A DNA stretch of 64,000 nt from Candidatus Nitrosocaldaceae archaeon (GTDB lineage Archaea > Thermoproteota > Nitrososphaeria > Nitrososphaerales > Nitrosocaldaceae), in NCBI GenBank assembly GCA_026002835.1, contig BPGC01000005.1, positions 48,239 through 112,238 of the forward strand. Direction: 5' to 3'. Shown here piece after piece: positions 8,593 through 17,816 of this stretch; the first letter of the stretch is position 1, and each line of letters begins with the position of its first letter. The translations under genes and the position numbers were made by a program. The notes under the pieces are model-generated. The model made no database searches, was not told the origin of the DNA, and saw only the letters and a list, made by a program, of their open reading frames with translations.

Positions 8593-9870
8593 TCATAATA
8601 ACTCAACCATCTCTTTTATCAAACTCTCATAATCGTTAAGCAATTTCTTAACCTTATTAGGATCATCAGACTCGATAGATAATCTTATTATATCTTCCGT
8701 ATTTGAGCTTCGAATCAATATCCATGTATTATCATCAATATACCCTTTCAAGCCATCTAACCTATCTATATGATAAGAATCTTCTTCCAATCTATGCTCA
8801 AGAGCGTTGATAATATCATCATGCATATCACTAGGAGCAGCAACTTTAGTTCTAATTATATGATACTTATCAGATAATGCTAAATATTCATCAATCTCTT
8901 TGCTATCCATACTAGCAATCAAAGTACTTGCTAACAAGCCATCTCTACATAGATTGAATTTAGTATATACAAATCCTCCACTACTACCTTCTCCTCCAAT
9001 GCTTATATCATTCTCAAGCATTACTCTAATCAGATTAGCCTCTCCAACCTTCGAATATATCAATGCTGAATTCTTCAACTCTGCTAGATCTCTAACTGCT
9101 AAACTTGTATCTATGCTAACTGCCATCTTATTATATGATATATTTGCTAATGCTAATAATAGAGTAGCATCTGGTTTCAATTTTCTACCATTATACATAA
9201 CTACTAATCGATCTCCATCTAGATCGTAAGCAAATCCTAGATTACAAGCATTAGAATTCATAAGAGCAGCAAGCATTGATAAATCTTTAGTAGTAGGATC
9301 TGGATAGTCTGGCTTATCATAAGATAAGGAATAAACCTTACAACCTATCATAGATAATAACTCTTCAGCATAACTACTAGCAGCTCCTCCAGTAGTATCT
9401 ACAGCAACTCTAGCATTGCTTTTAATGTTTAACTTTGATAGATCTTCTATATAACTAGGTTTGATAAAATCTTCTTTGCCTATATTTATATCTATTTTAT
9501 CCATTAATAATAACAATGATAGTTCATGCTCGAACAAACCCCTTCCATCTATCACAAACTTTAAGCCATTCCATTCCAACGGATTATGAGACGAGGTTAT
9601 CATCAAACCAGCATTATTCCTAGATTCTCTGAATAGGAATGGTGTTGGAACTATAGATAAGTTATGAATATTCATGCCATAGGATAGCAAAGTTGCTACA
9701 GCAACATCTTGGATTATCTTACTAGAATGCCTTGTATCTCTAGCAACAATTACATCTTTTATACCTTTACTATCTAATAAAGAAGCAAATTTACTAACAT
9801 AATCTATAACATTATCTAACAAGAGATCGTTACCAAATATTCCTCTTATTCCAGATATTGATACCTTCAT
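8593..9870 (-). CDS. Phosphohexomutase (phosphoglucosamine/phosphomannomutase family)
   Basis: 425 residues of the alpha-D-phosphohexomutase superfamily, which shifts phosphate between C1 and C6 of a hexose or hexosamine. The phosphoserine is S94 in TSSHNP. The metal loop is DLDGDR (about 228-233), the sugar loop GEGSSGG (about 294-300) and the phosphate loop RSSNTEDIIRL near the C-terminus. GEGSSGG is closer to the phosphomannomutase/GlmM type than to phosphoglucomutase, but substrate is not settled. Length is slightly short of the usual 440-460. Confidence 0.9.
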   Translation of the reverse strand: MKVSISGIRGIFGNDLLLDNVIDYVSKFASLLDSKGIKDVIVARDTRHSSKIIQDVAVATLLSYGMNIHNLSIVPTPFLFRESRNNAGLMITSSHNPLEWNGLKFVIDGRGLFEHELSLLLLMDKIDINIGKEDFIKPSYIEDLSKLNIKSNARVAVDTTGGAASSYAEELLSMIGCKVYSLSYDKPDYPDPTTKDLSMLAALMNSNACNLGFAYDLDGDRLVVMYNGRKLKPDATLLLALANISYNKMAVSIDTSLAVRDLAELKNSALIYSKVGEANLIRVMLENDISIGGEGSSGGFVYTKFNLCRDGLLASTLIASMDSKEIDEYLALSDKYHIIRTKVAAPSDMHDDIINALEHRLEEDSYHIDRLDGLKGYIDDNTWILIRSSNTEDIIRLSIESDDPNKVKKLLNDYESLIKEMVELL

Positions 9871-9919
9871 ATTTTTTTATATCTAGAAATATATTATAAA
9901 CCATATTATTGATGAGCAA

Positions 9920-9993
9920 GCCTCGGTAGCTCAGTATGGTAGAGCGAGTGCCTCGTAAGCACTAGGTCGCGGGATCGAAGCCCGCCCGAGGCT
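9920..9993 (+). tRNA. tRNA-Thr (anticodon CGT)
   Basis: 74 bases. The acceptor GCCTCGG pairs with CCGAGGC, discriminator T. D-stem GCTC/GAGC, anticodon stem AGTGC/GCACT around loop CTCGTAA, T-arm GCGGG-ATCGAAG-CCCGC. No intron. Confidence 0.97.
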
Positions 9994-9998
9994 TAGAA

Positions 9999-10008
9999 TT
10001 TTATATAA
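9999..10008 (+). promoter_or_regulatory. TATA box of the cysteine-rich microprotein gene
   Basis: TTTTATATAA is centred about 24 bases before the ATG at 10027. That spacing predicts a leaderless transcript and supports the small gene as real. It begins only six bases after the tRNA-Thr. Confidence 0.6.
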
Positions 10009-10026
10009 TTGATTATAACGATAACT

Positions 10027-10155
10027 ATGCGAATATGTGAAGAATGCACGGAACATAAGATGGTATACGATAGCATTACAAGCAAAGAAGAGTGCGAATG
10101 CTATTGTCATGCAGAAAGAGAAAGCGGATGTGCATGTGATCCATGTTGTCGATAA
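10027..10155 (+). CDS. Cysteine-rich microprotein, 42 residues
   Basis: The protein has nine cysteines in 42 residues: C4-x2-C7, C23-x-C25-x-C27, and C35-x-C37-x2-C40-C41, plus H10 and H28. This spacing suits zinc, copper or iron-sulfur binding, like a metallothionein or small metal-storage peptide, though I know no family with this exact pattern. The TATA box 24 bases upstream argues for a leaderless gene. The next gene (FUN14 type) starts 46 bases after the stop. The function is unknown and inferred only as metal-binding. Confidence 0.6.
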   Translation: MRICEECTEHKMVYDSITSKEECECYCHAERESGCACDPCCR

Positions 10156-10200
10156 TTGTTAATACTATGATTTATTTATTAGTGTGATTATTATAAAATT

Positions 10201-10557
10201 ATGGATATAATCAGCCTCCTAAGCAATGATCTATTATCATTAAGCGGGTTATTAACTTCACAAGTAGCTATAGGAGGCATTGTAGGCTTCTTTATGGGCT
10301 TTGCTATAAAAAAGATAACAAAGATAGCGATATTCGCTCTAGGCTTCTTCTTCTTAATATTAGTATATTTAGAGTATCAAGGTTTTATATCAATAAATTA
10401 TGATAAGATAACAGAAACGATACAGAATGTCGAGGGAGATGTAATAAATCCAGATAATATTACCAATGCATTACCATTTTTGCAACCCTTCTTCTTGAAC
10501 ATTCCTAGCATGGCAGGATTTGGAGCTGGATTTGTTCTAGGCTTGAAGAAAGGCTAG
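10201..10557 (+). CDS. FUN14-family membrane protein
   Basis: 118 residues with the glycine-spaced membrane segments of the FUN14 family (GGIVGFFMGFAIKKITKIA, residues 23-41, then a long hydrophobic run at 43-58, then MAGFGAGFVLGLKKG at the end). In eukaryotes FUNDC1 is a mitophagy receptor; archaeal and bacterial members have no settled role and may be small membrane scaffolds. Family assignment rests on the repeated Gly motifs and the length. Confidence 0.8.
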   Translation: MDIISLLSNDLLSLSGLLTSQVAIGGIVGFFMGFAIKKITKIAIFALGFFFLILVYLEYQGFISINYDKITETIQNVEGDVINPDNITNALPFLQPFFLNIPSMAGFGAGFVLGLKKG

Positions 10558-10588
10558 AATTATAAGTCTTTTATATCAATCTAGATAC

Positions 10589-12142
10589 GTGAAACGTACT
10601 AGAAAGGAGAGTAAAAAGAATACAAAATTTATAATTATTGCTATAGGTTTAGCAGTTGTCCTTATTGCATCTCTAGCAGCAACCATAGGAATACCATCTA
10701 ATCCTAATGTTCAAGAAGAAAAAGAAGAGAAGCAGTTAGCATCTTATGTTATAAATAGCAGATATATCAAAGAGTTTGAAGCACCAGAAAATTCTGAGCC
10801 AGTAGCGATCAATGTCAATAATGGTATAGTATGGTTTGCTGATTCAAAAGAGCGAAGGATAATAAAATTTGATCCTAGCACTCAAGAGTTCGAGGAATTT
10901 CCGCTTCCTAGTAATGCTAGAAGTAATATAATATCTATATGGTCATTGGTATTCGATAAAGATGGTAATCTATGGTTCCAAGATGCTGGAGCAAACTCTA
11001 TCTGGAGGTTTTATATCAATGAGCAAAGGTTTGAACAATATATAATACCTACTCTTCCAGAAGGGTTTGGAACCTCATATCCAATAAATATTGTATTTGT
11101 TAATGATAAGGTATGGTTTAGTGAGATATATGGTAAAAAGATAGGAGTATTAGATCCATTGAAGGTTAAAGATAAGAGTAGTGAAGGTATTACTGAGATT
11201 GAAGTTGCTAGTGATCTAGAAACATTAGGACCGTTATCTGTTGATAAGGATAATAATATATGGTTTACAGCATTAACCTTTCCAATTAAAGGAGAATTAT
11301 TTAAACTAGATCCAGATACTCTAGAATTTACAAAATATGATCTTCCTAAAAATATAGCATCGCCAGTAGGAATAGCGATAGATGATAATAATAGGTTATG
11401 GATAAATGATCATGGAACAAGTTCAATAATAATATTTGATCCAGTCAATAATGTAACATCTAGTATAGTTACTTCAATGCCTATAAAAGAGACCAGTCCT
11501 TATCTCTATGAAGAGTGTATAGCAACTAATAATATTGAAGAGTGTGGAGGATTAAGAGCATCTCTTCCATATTGGAATATCATTGTTGATGATAAGTTAT
11601 GGTTTAATGAACATTATGGTAATGCTCTAGCCGTTTTAGATATCGATGATCTAACATTAATTGAATATATAATACCAACAATGAACCCAAATTACGCTAG
11701 GTGTGAAGGTTATGAACCATGTGGTATAGCAAATGTTTTGCAGTTTGATATCGAAGGTGATAAAGTATGGTTTACAGAATGGTCAGAAGGCAAGATCGGA
11801 GTTTTAGATGCTAGTATAGATATACCCATCTCATTAGAGATAGATGAGCCTATTACATTGATTAGAGGAAGCAATACACCAGTAAATATTAGGATAAATG
11901 CAGATGAACCATTGGAAGCAGAGATGCGTGTATCTGCTACTACATCACCATTTGGCACTCTAAGGAATTTAACAGCATCATTCGATGAGAGGATAGTAAA
12001 ATTCGAGGATAAAGGTAGCAAAGATATAACACTTAACATATTAGCAGACCCAAATCTAGAGGCTAGTGATTACATGCTTACAATAACAGCAAAGCTTGAT
12101 GATATAATGGTAGCAAAGATAGTAAAGGCTAGAGTCATCTAA
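10589..12142 (+). CDS. Membrane-anchored beta-propeller protein (streptogramin/virginiamycin lyase-like)
   Basis: 517 residues from a GTG start. Basic residues then one hydrophobic segment (14-32) form a signal anchor, so the body is extracellular. Residues 45-420 are propeller blades of the Vgb type, each carrying a W-F/L-x-D/E motif (NGIVWFADSKERRIIKFDP, NLWFQDAGANSIWRF, KVWFSEIYGKKIGVLDP, NIWFTA, KLWFNEHYGNALAVLD, KVWFTEWSEGKIGVLD). The last 100 residues are an Ig-like beta domain. The family name should not be taken as drug inactivation; surface binding is likelier. The stop overlaps the truD start by one base. Confidence 0.82.
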   Translation: MKRTRKESKKNTKFIIIAIGLAVVLIASLAATIGIPSNPNVQEEKEEKQLASYVINSRYIKEFEAPENSEPVAINVNNGIVWFADSKERRIIKFDPSTQEFEEFPLPSNARSNIISIWSLVFDKDGNLWFQDAGANSIWRFYINEQRFEQYIIPTLPEGFGTSYPINIVFVNDKVWFSEIYGKKIGVLDPLKVKDKSSEGITEIEVASDLETLGPLSVDKDNNIWFTALTFPIKGELFKLDPDTLEFTKYDLPKNIASPVGIAIDDNNRLWINDHGTSSIIIFDPVNNVTSSIVTSMPIKETSPYLYEECIATNNIEECGGLRASLPYWNIIVDDKLWFNEHYGNALAVLDIDDLTLIEYIIPTMNPNYARCEGYEPCGIANVLQFDIEGDKVWFTEWSEGKIGVLDASIDIPISLEIDEPITLIRGSNTPVNIRINADEPLEAEMRVSATTSPFGTLRNLTASFDERIVKFEDKGSKDITLNILADPNLEASDYMLTITAKLDDIMVAKIVKARVI

Positions 12143-13251
12143 TGATCCCAGAGATAGATAAGAGTATAGGCATAGAGGTTTATTCTACACATTTTAAAGG
12201 TATAGGAGGAAGAATAAAATCAGATTACAATAGTTTCATAGTAGAAGAGGTTATTAAAGATGTAAGATTTCTTAATGAGGGTTACGCTTTATACAGATTG
12301 GAGAAAGTAGGAATAGATTCTAATAATGTATTAAACGATATAGAGAAGAAGCATAATCTCAGATTAAAGATATTTGGACTAAAAGATGCTAATGCTAAAA
12401 CAATACAATACGCATTATCTAAGATAAGAGGAGAGTATAAAGAAGTAATGAGCAAAAATTATTCATTAAAGTTCATAGGTTATACAGATTATCTAACAAG
12501 AGATCTTCTAATAGGTAATAGATTTAAGATAAAGATATTAGATAGCAACGCTAGTAGAGATGATCTCGAATCGTTTAAAGAAGAGATAAGTAAGATAGCA
12601 AACTTTTATGGATATCAAAGATTTGGTTCAAATAAACCGATAACTCATATTATAGGAAAGCATATCATAAAAAGGAATTTTAAAGAGGCTGTAGAGTTAT
12701 TGATCAGTAATAACAATAAAGGCTTTGAATATGAAGTAAAGAAAGAATACACAAATAGCAGAGATCCTATCAAGGCTTTAAGGAAAGTTCCTATAAGGAT
12801 AAGGAGATTATTTATAGATGCTTATAAAGCATATATCTTCAATAAAACTCTTAGCAATATAATAAAAAATGGAGATGATTTAAAGGCTAAATCCAATGAT
12901 GTCTGTTTTATACTGGATGGAAGAAATAGATTGGGAATATTTGATTACAAGTATCAATCAATCTTAGCAATACCTACTATAGGATATGGCTACAAATCAA
13001 ATCATAGGTTTGCTGAAGTGATAGATGCCATAATGAGAGAAGAAGGGATAAACCATAAAGATTTCTACACAAAAGAGATGCAAGAGATCAGTAGCAGTAG
13101 TGGTTTTAGACAAGCATTACTTTACTGTAATGAATTTAATTATACTCTAGAACCGTTAACTATAAGTTTTACTTTACAAGTTGGAGGATATGCAACTATA
13201 CTTTTGAGAGAGCTTATGAAACCAGAGGATCCTCTAGCATCTGGTTTTTAG
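12142..13251 (+). CDS. truD: tRNA pseudouridine synthase TruD
   Basis: 369 residues. TruD converts U13 of tRNA to pseudouridine. The catalytic aspartate lies in IFGLKDANAKTIQ (about residues 75-87, equivalent to GxKDxxAxTxQ), and NFYGYQRFGSN (about 153-163) is the second family motif. The C-terminal GFRQALLYCNEFNY region completes the catalytic fold. It starts on the last base of the preceding stop codon, so translation may be coupled. Its 3' end overlaps a convergent small gene by four bases. Confidence 0.93.
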   Translation: MIPEIDKSIGIEVYSTHFKGIGGRIKSDYNSFIVEEVIKDVRFLNEGYALYRLEKVGIDSNNVLNDIEKKHNLRLKIFGLKDANAKTIQYALSKIRGEYKEVMSKNYSLKFIGYTDYLTRDLLIGNRFKIKILDSNASRDDLESFKEEISKIANFYGYQRFGSNKPITHIIGKHIIKRNFKEAVELLISNNNKGFEYEVKKEYTNSRDPIKALRKVPIRIRRLFIDAYKAYIFNKTLSNIIKNGDDLKAKSNDVCFILDGRNRLGIFDYKYQSILAIPTIGYGYKSNHRFAEVIDAIMREEGINHKDFYTKEMQEISSSSGFRQALLYCNEFNYTLEPLTISFTLQVGGYATILLRELMKPEDPLASGF

Positions 13252-13427
13252 CGTAACCGCTTATCTATCTCACTTGTTAATAATGAATATAACCTTCTAG
13301 TAAGTTTATCATTTGCATGCTTGAACATATATCGTTGCATGAGATTCTCTTCGGCCAATAACTCTTTTAATGTCATTTTACTATACACCAACTTTGCTCT
13401 TTGCATATATTCTCTATCAATACTCAT
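13248..13427 (-). CDS. Small helical protein, 59 residues
   Basis: An ATG frame on the minus strand, opening MSIDREYMQRAKLVYSK and ending LTSEIDKRLR. It is strongly charged and predicted as two or three helices, with no cysteines and no membrane segment. I do not recognise it. It fills the gap between truD and the cation exporter and overlaps the truD stop tail-to-tail by four bases, which is common for real neighbours in this genome. Confidence 0.5.
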   Translation of the reverse strand: MSIDREYMQRAKLVYSKMTLKELLAEENLMQRYMFKHANDKLTRRLYSLLTSEIDKRLR

Positions 13428-13507
13428 AGAATATTATTTTAATAACTCGATAAAGTCTATTTGTATGTAATACATTATACATAATACTATTACATAATAC
13501 TAATCTC

Positions 13508-14395
13508 TTATTTTTTATCCTTATCTAACTTATCAATATCTTTTATTCTATCCTCTGGTTCTATCTGGATTGTAACATGTGATATACCAAACTTTAGCAA
13601 CCTACTCCTAATTCTATCTATGATTGAAGTACTCTCACTTATCATCTGATCTTTAACTATAACATGAGCGCTCAATGCTAAAAGATCTGTAGTTATACAC
13701 CATACATGCAGATCGTGTACATCGCTAACGCCATCTATACTCTTAATAGTATCATAAAGTATGTTTAGATCTATACCTTTAGGTACTCCTTCAAGCAATA
13801 TATGCACACTATCCTTCAATAATAGTATTGAACTCCTAATGATCAAACCAGATATTATTATGGCTAATATTGGATCTATTATAACTATACCAGTGAAATA
13901 GATAATTATGCCTGATATAATTATTGCTATCGATGATAGTGTATCTGATAATATATGTAGGAATGCACCTTTGACATTTATGTTCTTATGACTAGAATCT
14001 TTAAGAATAAATAACATTCCAATATTTGCAAACAAACCAATACTTGCTATAGTTACAAGCGTAGGAATTTCTATATCTAAACCTAGAAAGAATCTATTGT
14101 ATGCTTCTATTATTATATATGCAGATACTATAAGCAAGACTATACCATTAGCTAGAGCTGCTAATACTTCTGCTCTATGATATCCATATGTTAATCTAGG
14201 AGTATGAGGTTTTAATGATATTCTTAGAGCAAACAAGCTCATGGCAATAGCTATAACATCAGTAAACATATGCCCAGCATCGCTTATTAATGCTATACTA
14301 TTGCTTAGTATTCCTCCAACAACCTCTAATACTCCAATACTTGCTCCTATCAATAGAGCAAAACCTAATCTTTTACTAATGTCTCTTCTATGCAT
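13508..14395 (-). CDS. Cation diffusion facilitator (Zn/Co/Cd exporter)
   Basis: 295 residues with six hydrophobic segments. The TM2 metal site is ISDAGHMFTD with H42 and D46, and the TM5 site is HILSDT near residue 148. The cytoplasmic C-terminal domain has the VSDVHDLHVWCITTD motif (about 220-234), and its helix ends in charged residues. CDF proteins export divalent metals in exchange for protons. The HxxxD / HxxxD pattern favours zinc over manganese. A histidine-rich loop is lacking. Confidence 0.92.
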   Translation of the reverse strand: MHRRDISKRLGFALLIGASIGVLEVVGGILSNSIALISDAGHMFTDVIAIAMSLFALRISLKPHTPRLTYGYHRAEVLAALANGIVLLIVSAYIIIEAYNRFFLGLDIEIPTLVTIASIGLFANIGMLFILKDSSHKNINVKGAFLHILSDTLSSIAIIISGIIIYFTGIVIIDPILAIIISGLIIRSSILLLKDSVHILLEGVPKGIDLNILYDTIKSIDGVSDVHDLHVWCITTDLLALSAHVIVKDQMISESTSIIDRIRSRLLKFGISHVTIQIEPEDRIKDIDKLDKDKK

Positions 14396-14441
14396 CGATA
14401 ATTACTAGACATTTAGCTTATAAATTTTTGTCTTTATGTTT

Positions 14442-15161
14442 TTAATATTTGACTACGATTCTTTCTTGTCTAGCCATAATTCTATATTTTATACCAAATT
14501 TTATTATACTTCTTAATATTGTAAATCCATGTCTCCATGTAGATAACTTTTCTTTACCTAATCTAGGTCTATAGTTTACTGGCACTTCGGCTATTTTATC
14601 CATAACTGCTATCTGAGCAGCTATCTCCGCTTCTACATCAAATCCAGAACCCTCAAATCGCAATCTTCTTGCCACATCTGTTCTTAATACATATAATCCC
14701 GAACATAGATCCGATATATTGACTCCTAGTAATAGATTAAAGACAAAAGTTAATACTTTATTACCGAACTTATGCAATCTCGACATACTTTCTGGACTGG
14801 TTGGAACTCTAACGCCAATAACCTCCGCATGTGTGTCTGCGTATCTCAATAATTCATATATATTTGATGGATCATATGTATAATCACCATCTATTACTAC
14901 CATATAAGGTGTAGTTACATTATCTATTGCTGTCTTTAATGCACCTGTCTTCCCACTCCCGAACTGGTGTATGACTCTTGCACCTTTTTTCTTAGCCAAA
15001 TCTACAGTTTTATCTGTTGAATAACCGTCTACGACTAGGATATTTGCAAATCCTAGATCATGCAACTCATCTATAACACTCTCTATAGCATTCTCTTCAT
15101 TCTTTGTTGGTATTACTATTGTAACGAGTTTATTTATATCCTTTAACTCTTCTTCTTGCAT
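14442..15161 (-). CDS. Family 2 glycosyltransferase (dolichyl-phosphate sugar synthase-like)
   Basis: 239 residues with a GT-A fold: VTIVIPTKNEENAIESVIDE at the N-terminus, VVDGYSTDKTVDLA, and the metal motif VIDGDYTYDP (about 92-101). SGLYVLRTDVARRL and the RPRLGKEKLSTWRHG segment (about 195-210) resemble dolichol phosphate mannose synthases. There are no C-terminal membrane helices, so it is peripheral. It probably loads a sugar onto a polyprenyl carrier for surface glycans. It lies four bases downstream of the winged-helix gene and may be co-transcribed with it. Confidence 0.87.
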   Translation of the reverse strand: MQEEELKDINKLVTIVIPTKNEENAIESVIDELHDLGFANILVVDGYSTDKTVDLAKKKGARVIHQFGSGKTGALKTAIDNVTTPYMVVIDGDYTYDPSNIYELLRYADTHAEVIGVRVPTSPESMSRLHKFGNKVLTFVFNLLLGVNISDLCSGLYVLRTDVARRLRFEGSGFDVEAEIAAQIAVMDKIAEVPVNYRPRLGKEKLSTWRHGFTILRSIIKFGIKYRIMARQERIVVKY

Positions 15162-15165
15162 CTTC

Positions 15166-15450
15166 TCACCTCAAGAATTTTGCTAATAAAGTATATGCAG
15201 AATTAATATCATCCTCAGCTTCCTTTAATCTATCAAATAAATTTAGATACTCTCTACCTTTGTCTGTAATTTTATATATTGAATTATTATGTTCCAATAA
15301 ACCTAAATCTAACGCATAATTGAGATATTTTTCAAGTTGGCTATAATTTAAGAATGAATTATACATTATTCTAGATTTTGTTGCACCATTAATAGAAGCA
15401 TGTAATATATCTGCTAATATCTCTTCTTTATTTCGTCTTTTTTTATCCAT
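15166..15450 (-). CDS. Winged-helix transcription regulator
   Basis: 94 residues when started at the internal ATG at 15450, which has a GGTGA sequence a few bases upstream and gives MDKKRRNKEEILADILHASI, the usual archaeal start. An in-frame ATG 54 bases earlier (15504) is possible but adds a poorly placed extension. The fold is a winged helix: NGATKSRIMYNSFLNYSQLE recognition region, then the wing LLEHNNSIYKITDKGREYL, then a C-terminal dimerisation helix. It resembles the separate regulator at 16363-16608. Confidence 0.82.
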   Translation of the reverse strand: MDKKRRNKEEILADILHASINGATKSRIMYNSFLNYSQLEKYLNYALDLGLLEHNNSIYKITDKGREYLNLFDRLKEAEDDINSAYTLLAKFLR

Positions 15451-15569
15451 AAGATCTTCACCTATGTTGCTATATAGATTAATTCTTATTAAATATTGTG
15501 ACATTTTAACTATGAATTATAAAATATGGAATATAGAATATGTAATTTTAACTATGGAATCTGAGTTAC

Positions 15570-16262
15570 ATGTTTAGTAAACTTTATTATTTACGACTCC
15601 TAATTATTAACATGTTCTTCTTAGGACATATGGTATGGGCATATCTATTTGCCAAACCATTAAAGAATGTAAACATCCCACTAATACTATTCTTAGGAAT
15701 AGTTCCAGATATAGATCTTTTATCTAGTTTCGTAGATCATAGGAGTTTTACACACAGCATACCAGTAATAACATTATTATTTATCCCATTTTTATATATA
15801 TACAAAAAGAGAGCTTTACCATATTATATCGCTATAACACAACATATATTTTTTGGAGATCTTATAGTAGGCAAAACTCAACTATTTTGGCCTTTTGATT
15901 TAACAATAGGTTTGGGTTTAGAATTGACATCTATAGAGAATGTTATAATAGAGAGTTTAGGTTTAGGCTTATTTATTATTTTTATTATTAAAGATAGACA
16001 TGAATTATTTACTAATAATAGAAATAATATATTTATGATCTTGCCTTTAATACCAGTAATAATATTTCCTCTAATATATGCACAATATGAGTTAGAACAT
16101 ACATCTATATCTGATCTTTCCTATAATATAGTCCAAGCAGATACAGCATTCCTAATATTCATATTGCATCTTTTACTTGCATCTATATTTATACTCTTTA
16201 TTATAGATGGTTTGAAAGGTTATATGCTTAGGAGTAAGATCTCCAAATCTGGAGAAAAATAA
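15570..16262 (+). CDS. Membrane-bound metal-dependent hydrolase (YdjM/LexA-binding type)
   Basis: Up to 230 residues; the better start may be the ATG at 15612, giving MFFLGHMVWAYLFAK. The conserved ligands are GHMVWAY (His), IVPDIDLL (two Asp) and HRSFTHSIP (two His), followed by further membrane segments. This is the YdjM/DUF457 pattern of polytopic proteins annotated as metal-dependent hydrolases. Substrate is unknown. Two winged-helix genes flank it. Confidence 0.8.
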   Translation: MFSKLYYLRLLIINMFFLGHMVWAYLFAKPLKNVNIPLILFLGIVPDIDLLSSFVDHRSFTHSIPVITLLFIPFLYIYKKRALPYYIAITQHIFFGDLIVGKTQLFWPFDLTIGLGLELTSIENVIIESLGLGLFIIFIIKDRHELFTNNRNNIFMILPLIPVIIFPLIYAQYELEHTSISDLSYNIVQADTAFLIFILHLLLASIFILFIIDGLKGYMLRSKISKSGEK

Positions 16263-16362
16263 TTTATAATATCTCTATTTCGATATTCAAATATTTCTTT
16301 TCACTTATTACATATTACATAAATCTTATATAATCCAGATTCCATAATCTGTATGATAGAAA

Positions 16363-16608
16363 ATGAGTGCTATAAAACGCGATAGACTTGATATAATGCT
16401 CAACATACTAGAGATAACAAAAGAACCTATAAAGAAGACTCACATACTGTATAGAGCCAATATAAACCACCAGCAACTAACAAAGTACTTAGCAATGCTA
16501 GAAGAGTTAGGCATGATAACAGAAAGCAATAACAGCGAATATGTTATTACTGATAAAGGCAGGATGTTTTTAGACATGTTTTCTAAACATGTTTTGTTAG
16601 AGCATTAA
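16363..16608 (+). CDS. Small winged-helix regulator, 81 residues
   Basis: A single winged-helix domain: residues 5-35 (DRLDIMLNILEITKEPIKKT, then HILYRANI), recognition helix NHQQLTKYLAMLEELGM, and wing EYVITDKGRMFLDMF. It shares the ITDKG wing and overall plan with the gene at 15166 and is typical of the small one-domain regulators of Thaumarchaeota. Its last 12 bases overlap the convergent rdgB-like gene. Confidence 0.82.
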   Translation: MSAIKRDRLDIMLNILEITKEPIKKTHILYRANINHQQLTKYLAMLEELGMITESNNSEYVITDKGRMFLDMFSKHVLLEH

Positions 16609-17166
16609 ATCTTTATTCTTTTTATACCATCTAGCAAATAAATTTAATGCAATATATCTATGAGATATCTCATCCTTATTTTTTAATTCTGCATAAGTTA
16701 GATCATAACCTTTAGGAATAAAGATTGGATCATAACCCCAGGAATATCCTCTTTTATCATATGCTATAGATCCTTTAACTATACCTTTAAATAATTTATA
16801 TGAACCATTAGAATATGCTATTATAGATATAAATTTAGCAGATCTATCATCTACATCTCTTAACAATTTTAAGATACCATCATTGCCTATAGTCTTAAAG
16901 ACGTATGATGAATAAACCCCAGGAAATCCGTTTAAACTATTTATAAATAATCCATCATCCTCAACAATAACTTCATCATTTATTATCGAGTATGCATTGT
17001 TAACTTTATGCTTAGCAACGATTTCTAAACTATCTGATTGGATCTCTAATAATTCCAATCTTCTAAATTCTATATCTATATTATACTTGCCTAATATCCT
17101 CTTTACCTCTCTAAATTTATCAACATTGCTTGATACAAAGTATAGCATATCATCCTTATAAAACAT
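16597..17166 (-). CDS. rdgB: XTP/dITP diphosphatase (Ham1/RdgB family)
   Basis: 189 residues. Family motifs are FVSSNVDKFREVKRIL (substrate SxNxxK), VEDDGLFINSLNGFPGVYS (about 70-88), GYSWGYDPIFIPKGYDLTYAEL (the FGYDP loop) and DEISHRYIALN near the end. The enzyme hydrolyses non-canonical purine nucleotides to monophosphates, keeping them out of nucleic acids. The gene is eight bases downstream of bud32 on the same strand, a usual archaeal pairing. Confidence 0.93.
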   Translation of the reverse strand: MFYKDDMLYFVSSNVDKFREVKRILGKYNIDIEFRRLELLEIQSDSLEIVAKHKVNNAYSIINDEVIVEDDGLFINSLNGFPGVYSSYVFKTIGNDGILKLLRDVDDRSAKFISIIAYSNGSYKLFKGIVKGSIAYDKRGYSWGYDPIFIPKGYDLTYAELKNKDEISHRYIALNLFARWYKKNKDLML

Positions 17167-17173
17167 ATATAAT

Positions 17174-17779
17174 TTAAACTACTCTAGCATATCTTCCTCT
17201 CTTCTCTATTTCTTTAACTTTCTCTAGTATAGGCTTAGCCTTTACAAATTTATTATAACCTTCTATGAATAATCTTAACGCATCTTCAAATATAGAAGCA
17301 TGAGCACTGCTTAATATCTCTTTTATCAATCTTATATCAACTGCCTTATCCTCTATCCTCTTCGATTTAAATGCTAAACCGAAATCTATTAGAACTAACT
17401 TATCATAATAAAGTAGAAAATTAGATGTTGTAAGATCTCCATGAATTATATCAAATACATGCAATCTTCCAACTATCTCTCCCATCTTCATACTCAATTC
17501 TATATTATCTTCAATAATATTCTTCAATAACTTACCATCTATATACTGCATGATTATCTCAGCCTTCTTTGGATCAACAAAGTATATGCTAGGTGTGCTA
17601 ACTCCAGCACGTTTTGCTTCATATAACATACGAGCCTCATGTAAAGTTCTGTGCTTTCTTATACTATTATCTAGAGTAGCATTCCTATATGGCTTTGCTA
17701 ATCGTAATTTACTTACAGCCTTTTTGCCATACCATTCTACTAACCTTATCTCTGCTTCGGCTCCTCGCTTTATTAACAC
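17174..17779 (-). CDS. bud32: Bud32, Kae1-associated atypical kinase/ATPase
   Basis: 201 residues from a GTG start. The small kinase has IHGDLTTSN (catalytic loop, 113-120), LIDFGLAF (metal DFG, 132-134), and the N-lobe lysine in AVSKLRLAK. It is the KEOPS partner of Kae1 needed to make t6A37 in tRNA. Kae1 lies 300 bases away on the same strand but as a separate gene, with the PH-domain gene in between on the other strand. Confidence 0.95.
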   Translation of the reverse strand: MLIKRGAEAEIRLVEWYGKKAVSKLRLAKPYRNATLDNSIRKHRTLHEARMLYEAKRAGVSTPSIYFVDPKKAEIIMQYIDGKLLKNIIEDNIELSMKMGEIVGRLHVFDIIHGDLTTSNFLLYYDKLVLIDFGLAFKSKRIEDKAVDIRLIKEILSSAHASIFEDALRLFIEGYNKFVKAKPILEKVKEIEKRGRYARVV

Positions 17780-17816
17780 GATAAGGTTATAATTGATGTT
17801 AAATTAATATCTAATC

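Noticed and set aside
10589..12142. Virginiamycin-inactivating lyase
   Set aside because: The blade repeats match the broad Vgb-like fold, but the protein is membrane-anchored, has an added Ig-like domain and no evidence of lyase activity; antibiotic resistance is not claimed.
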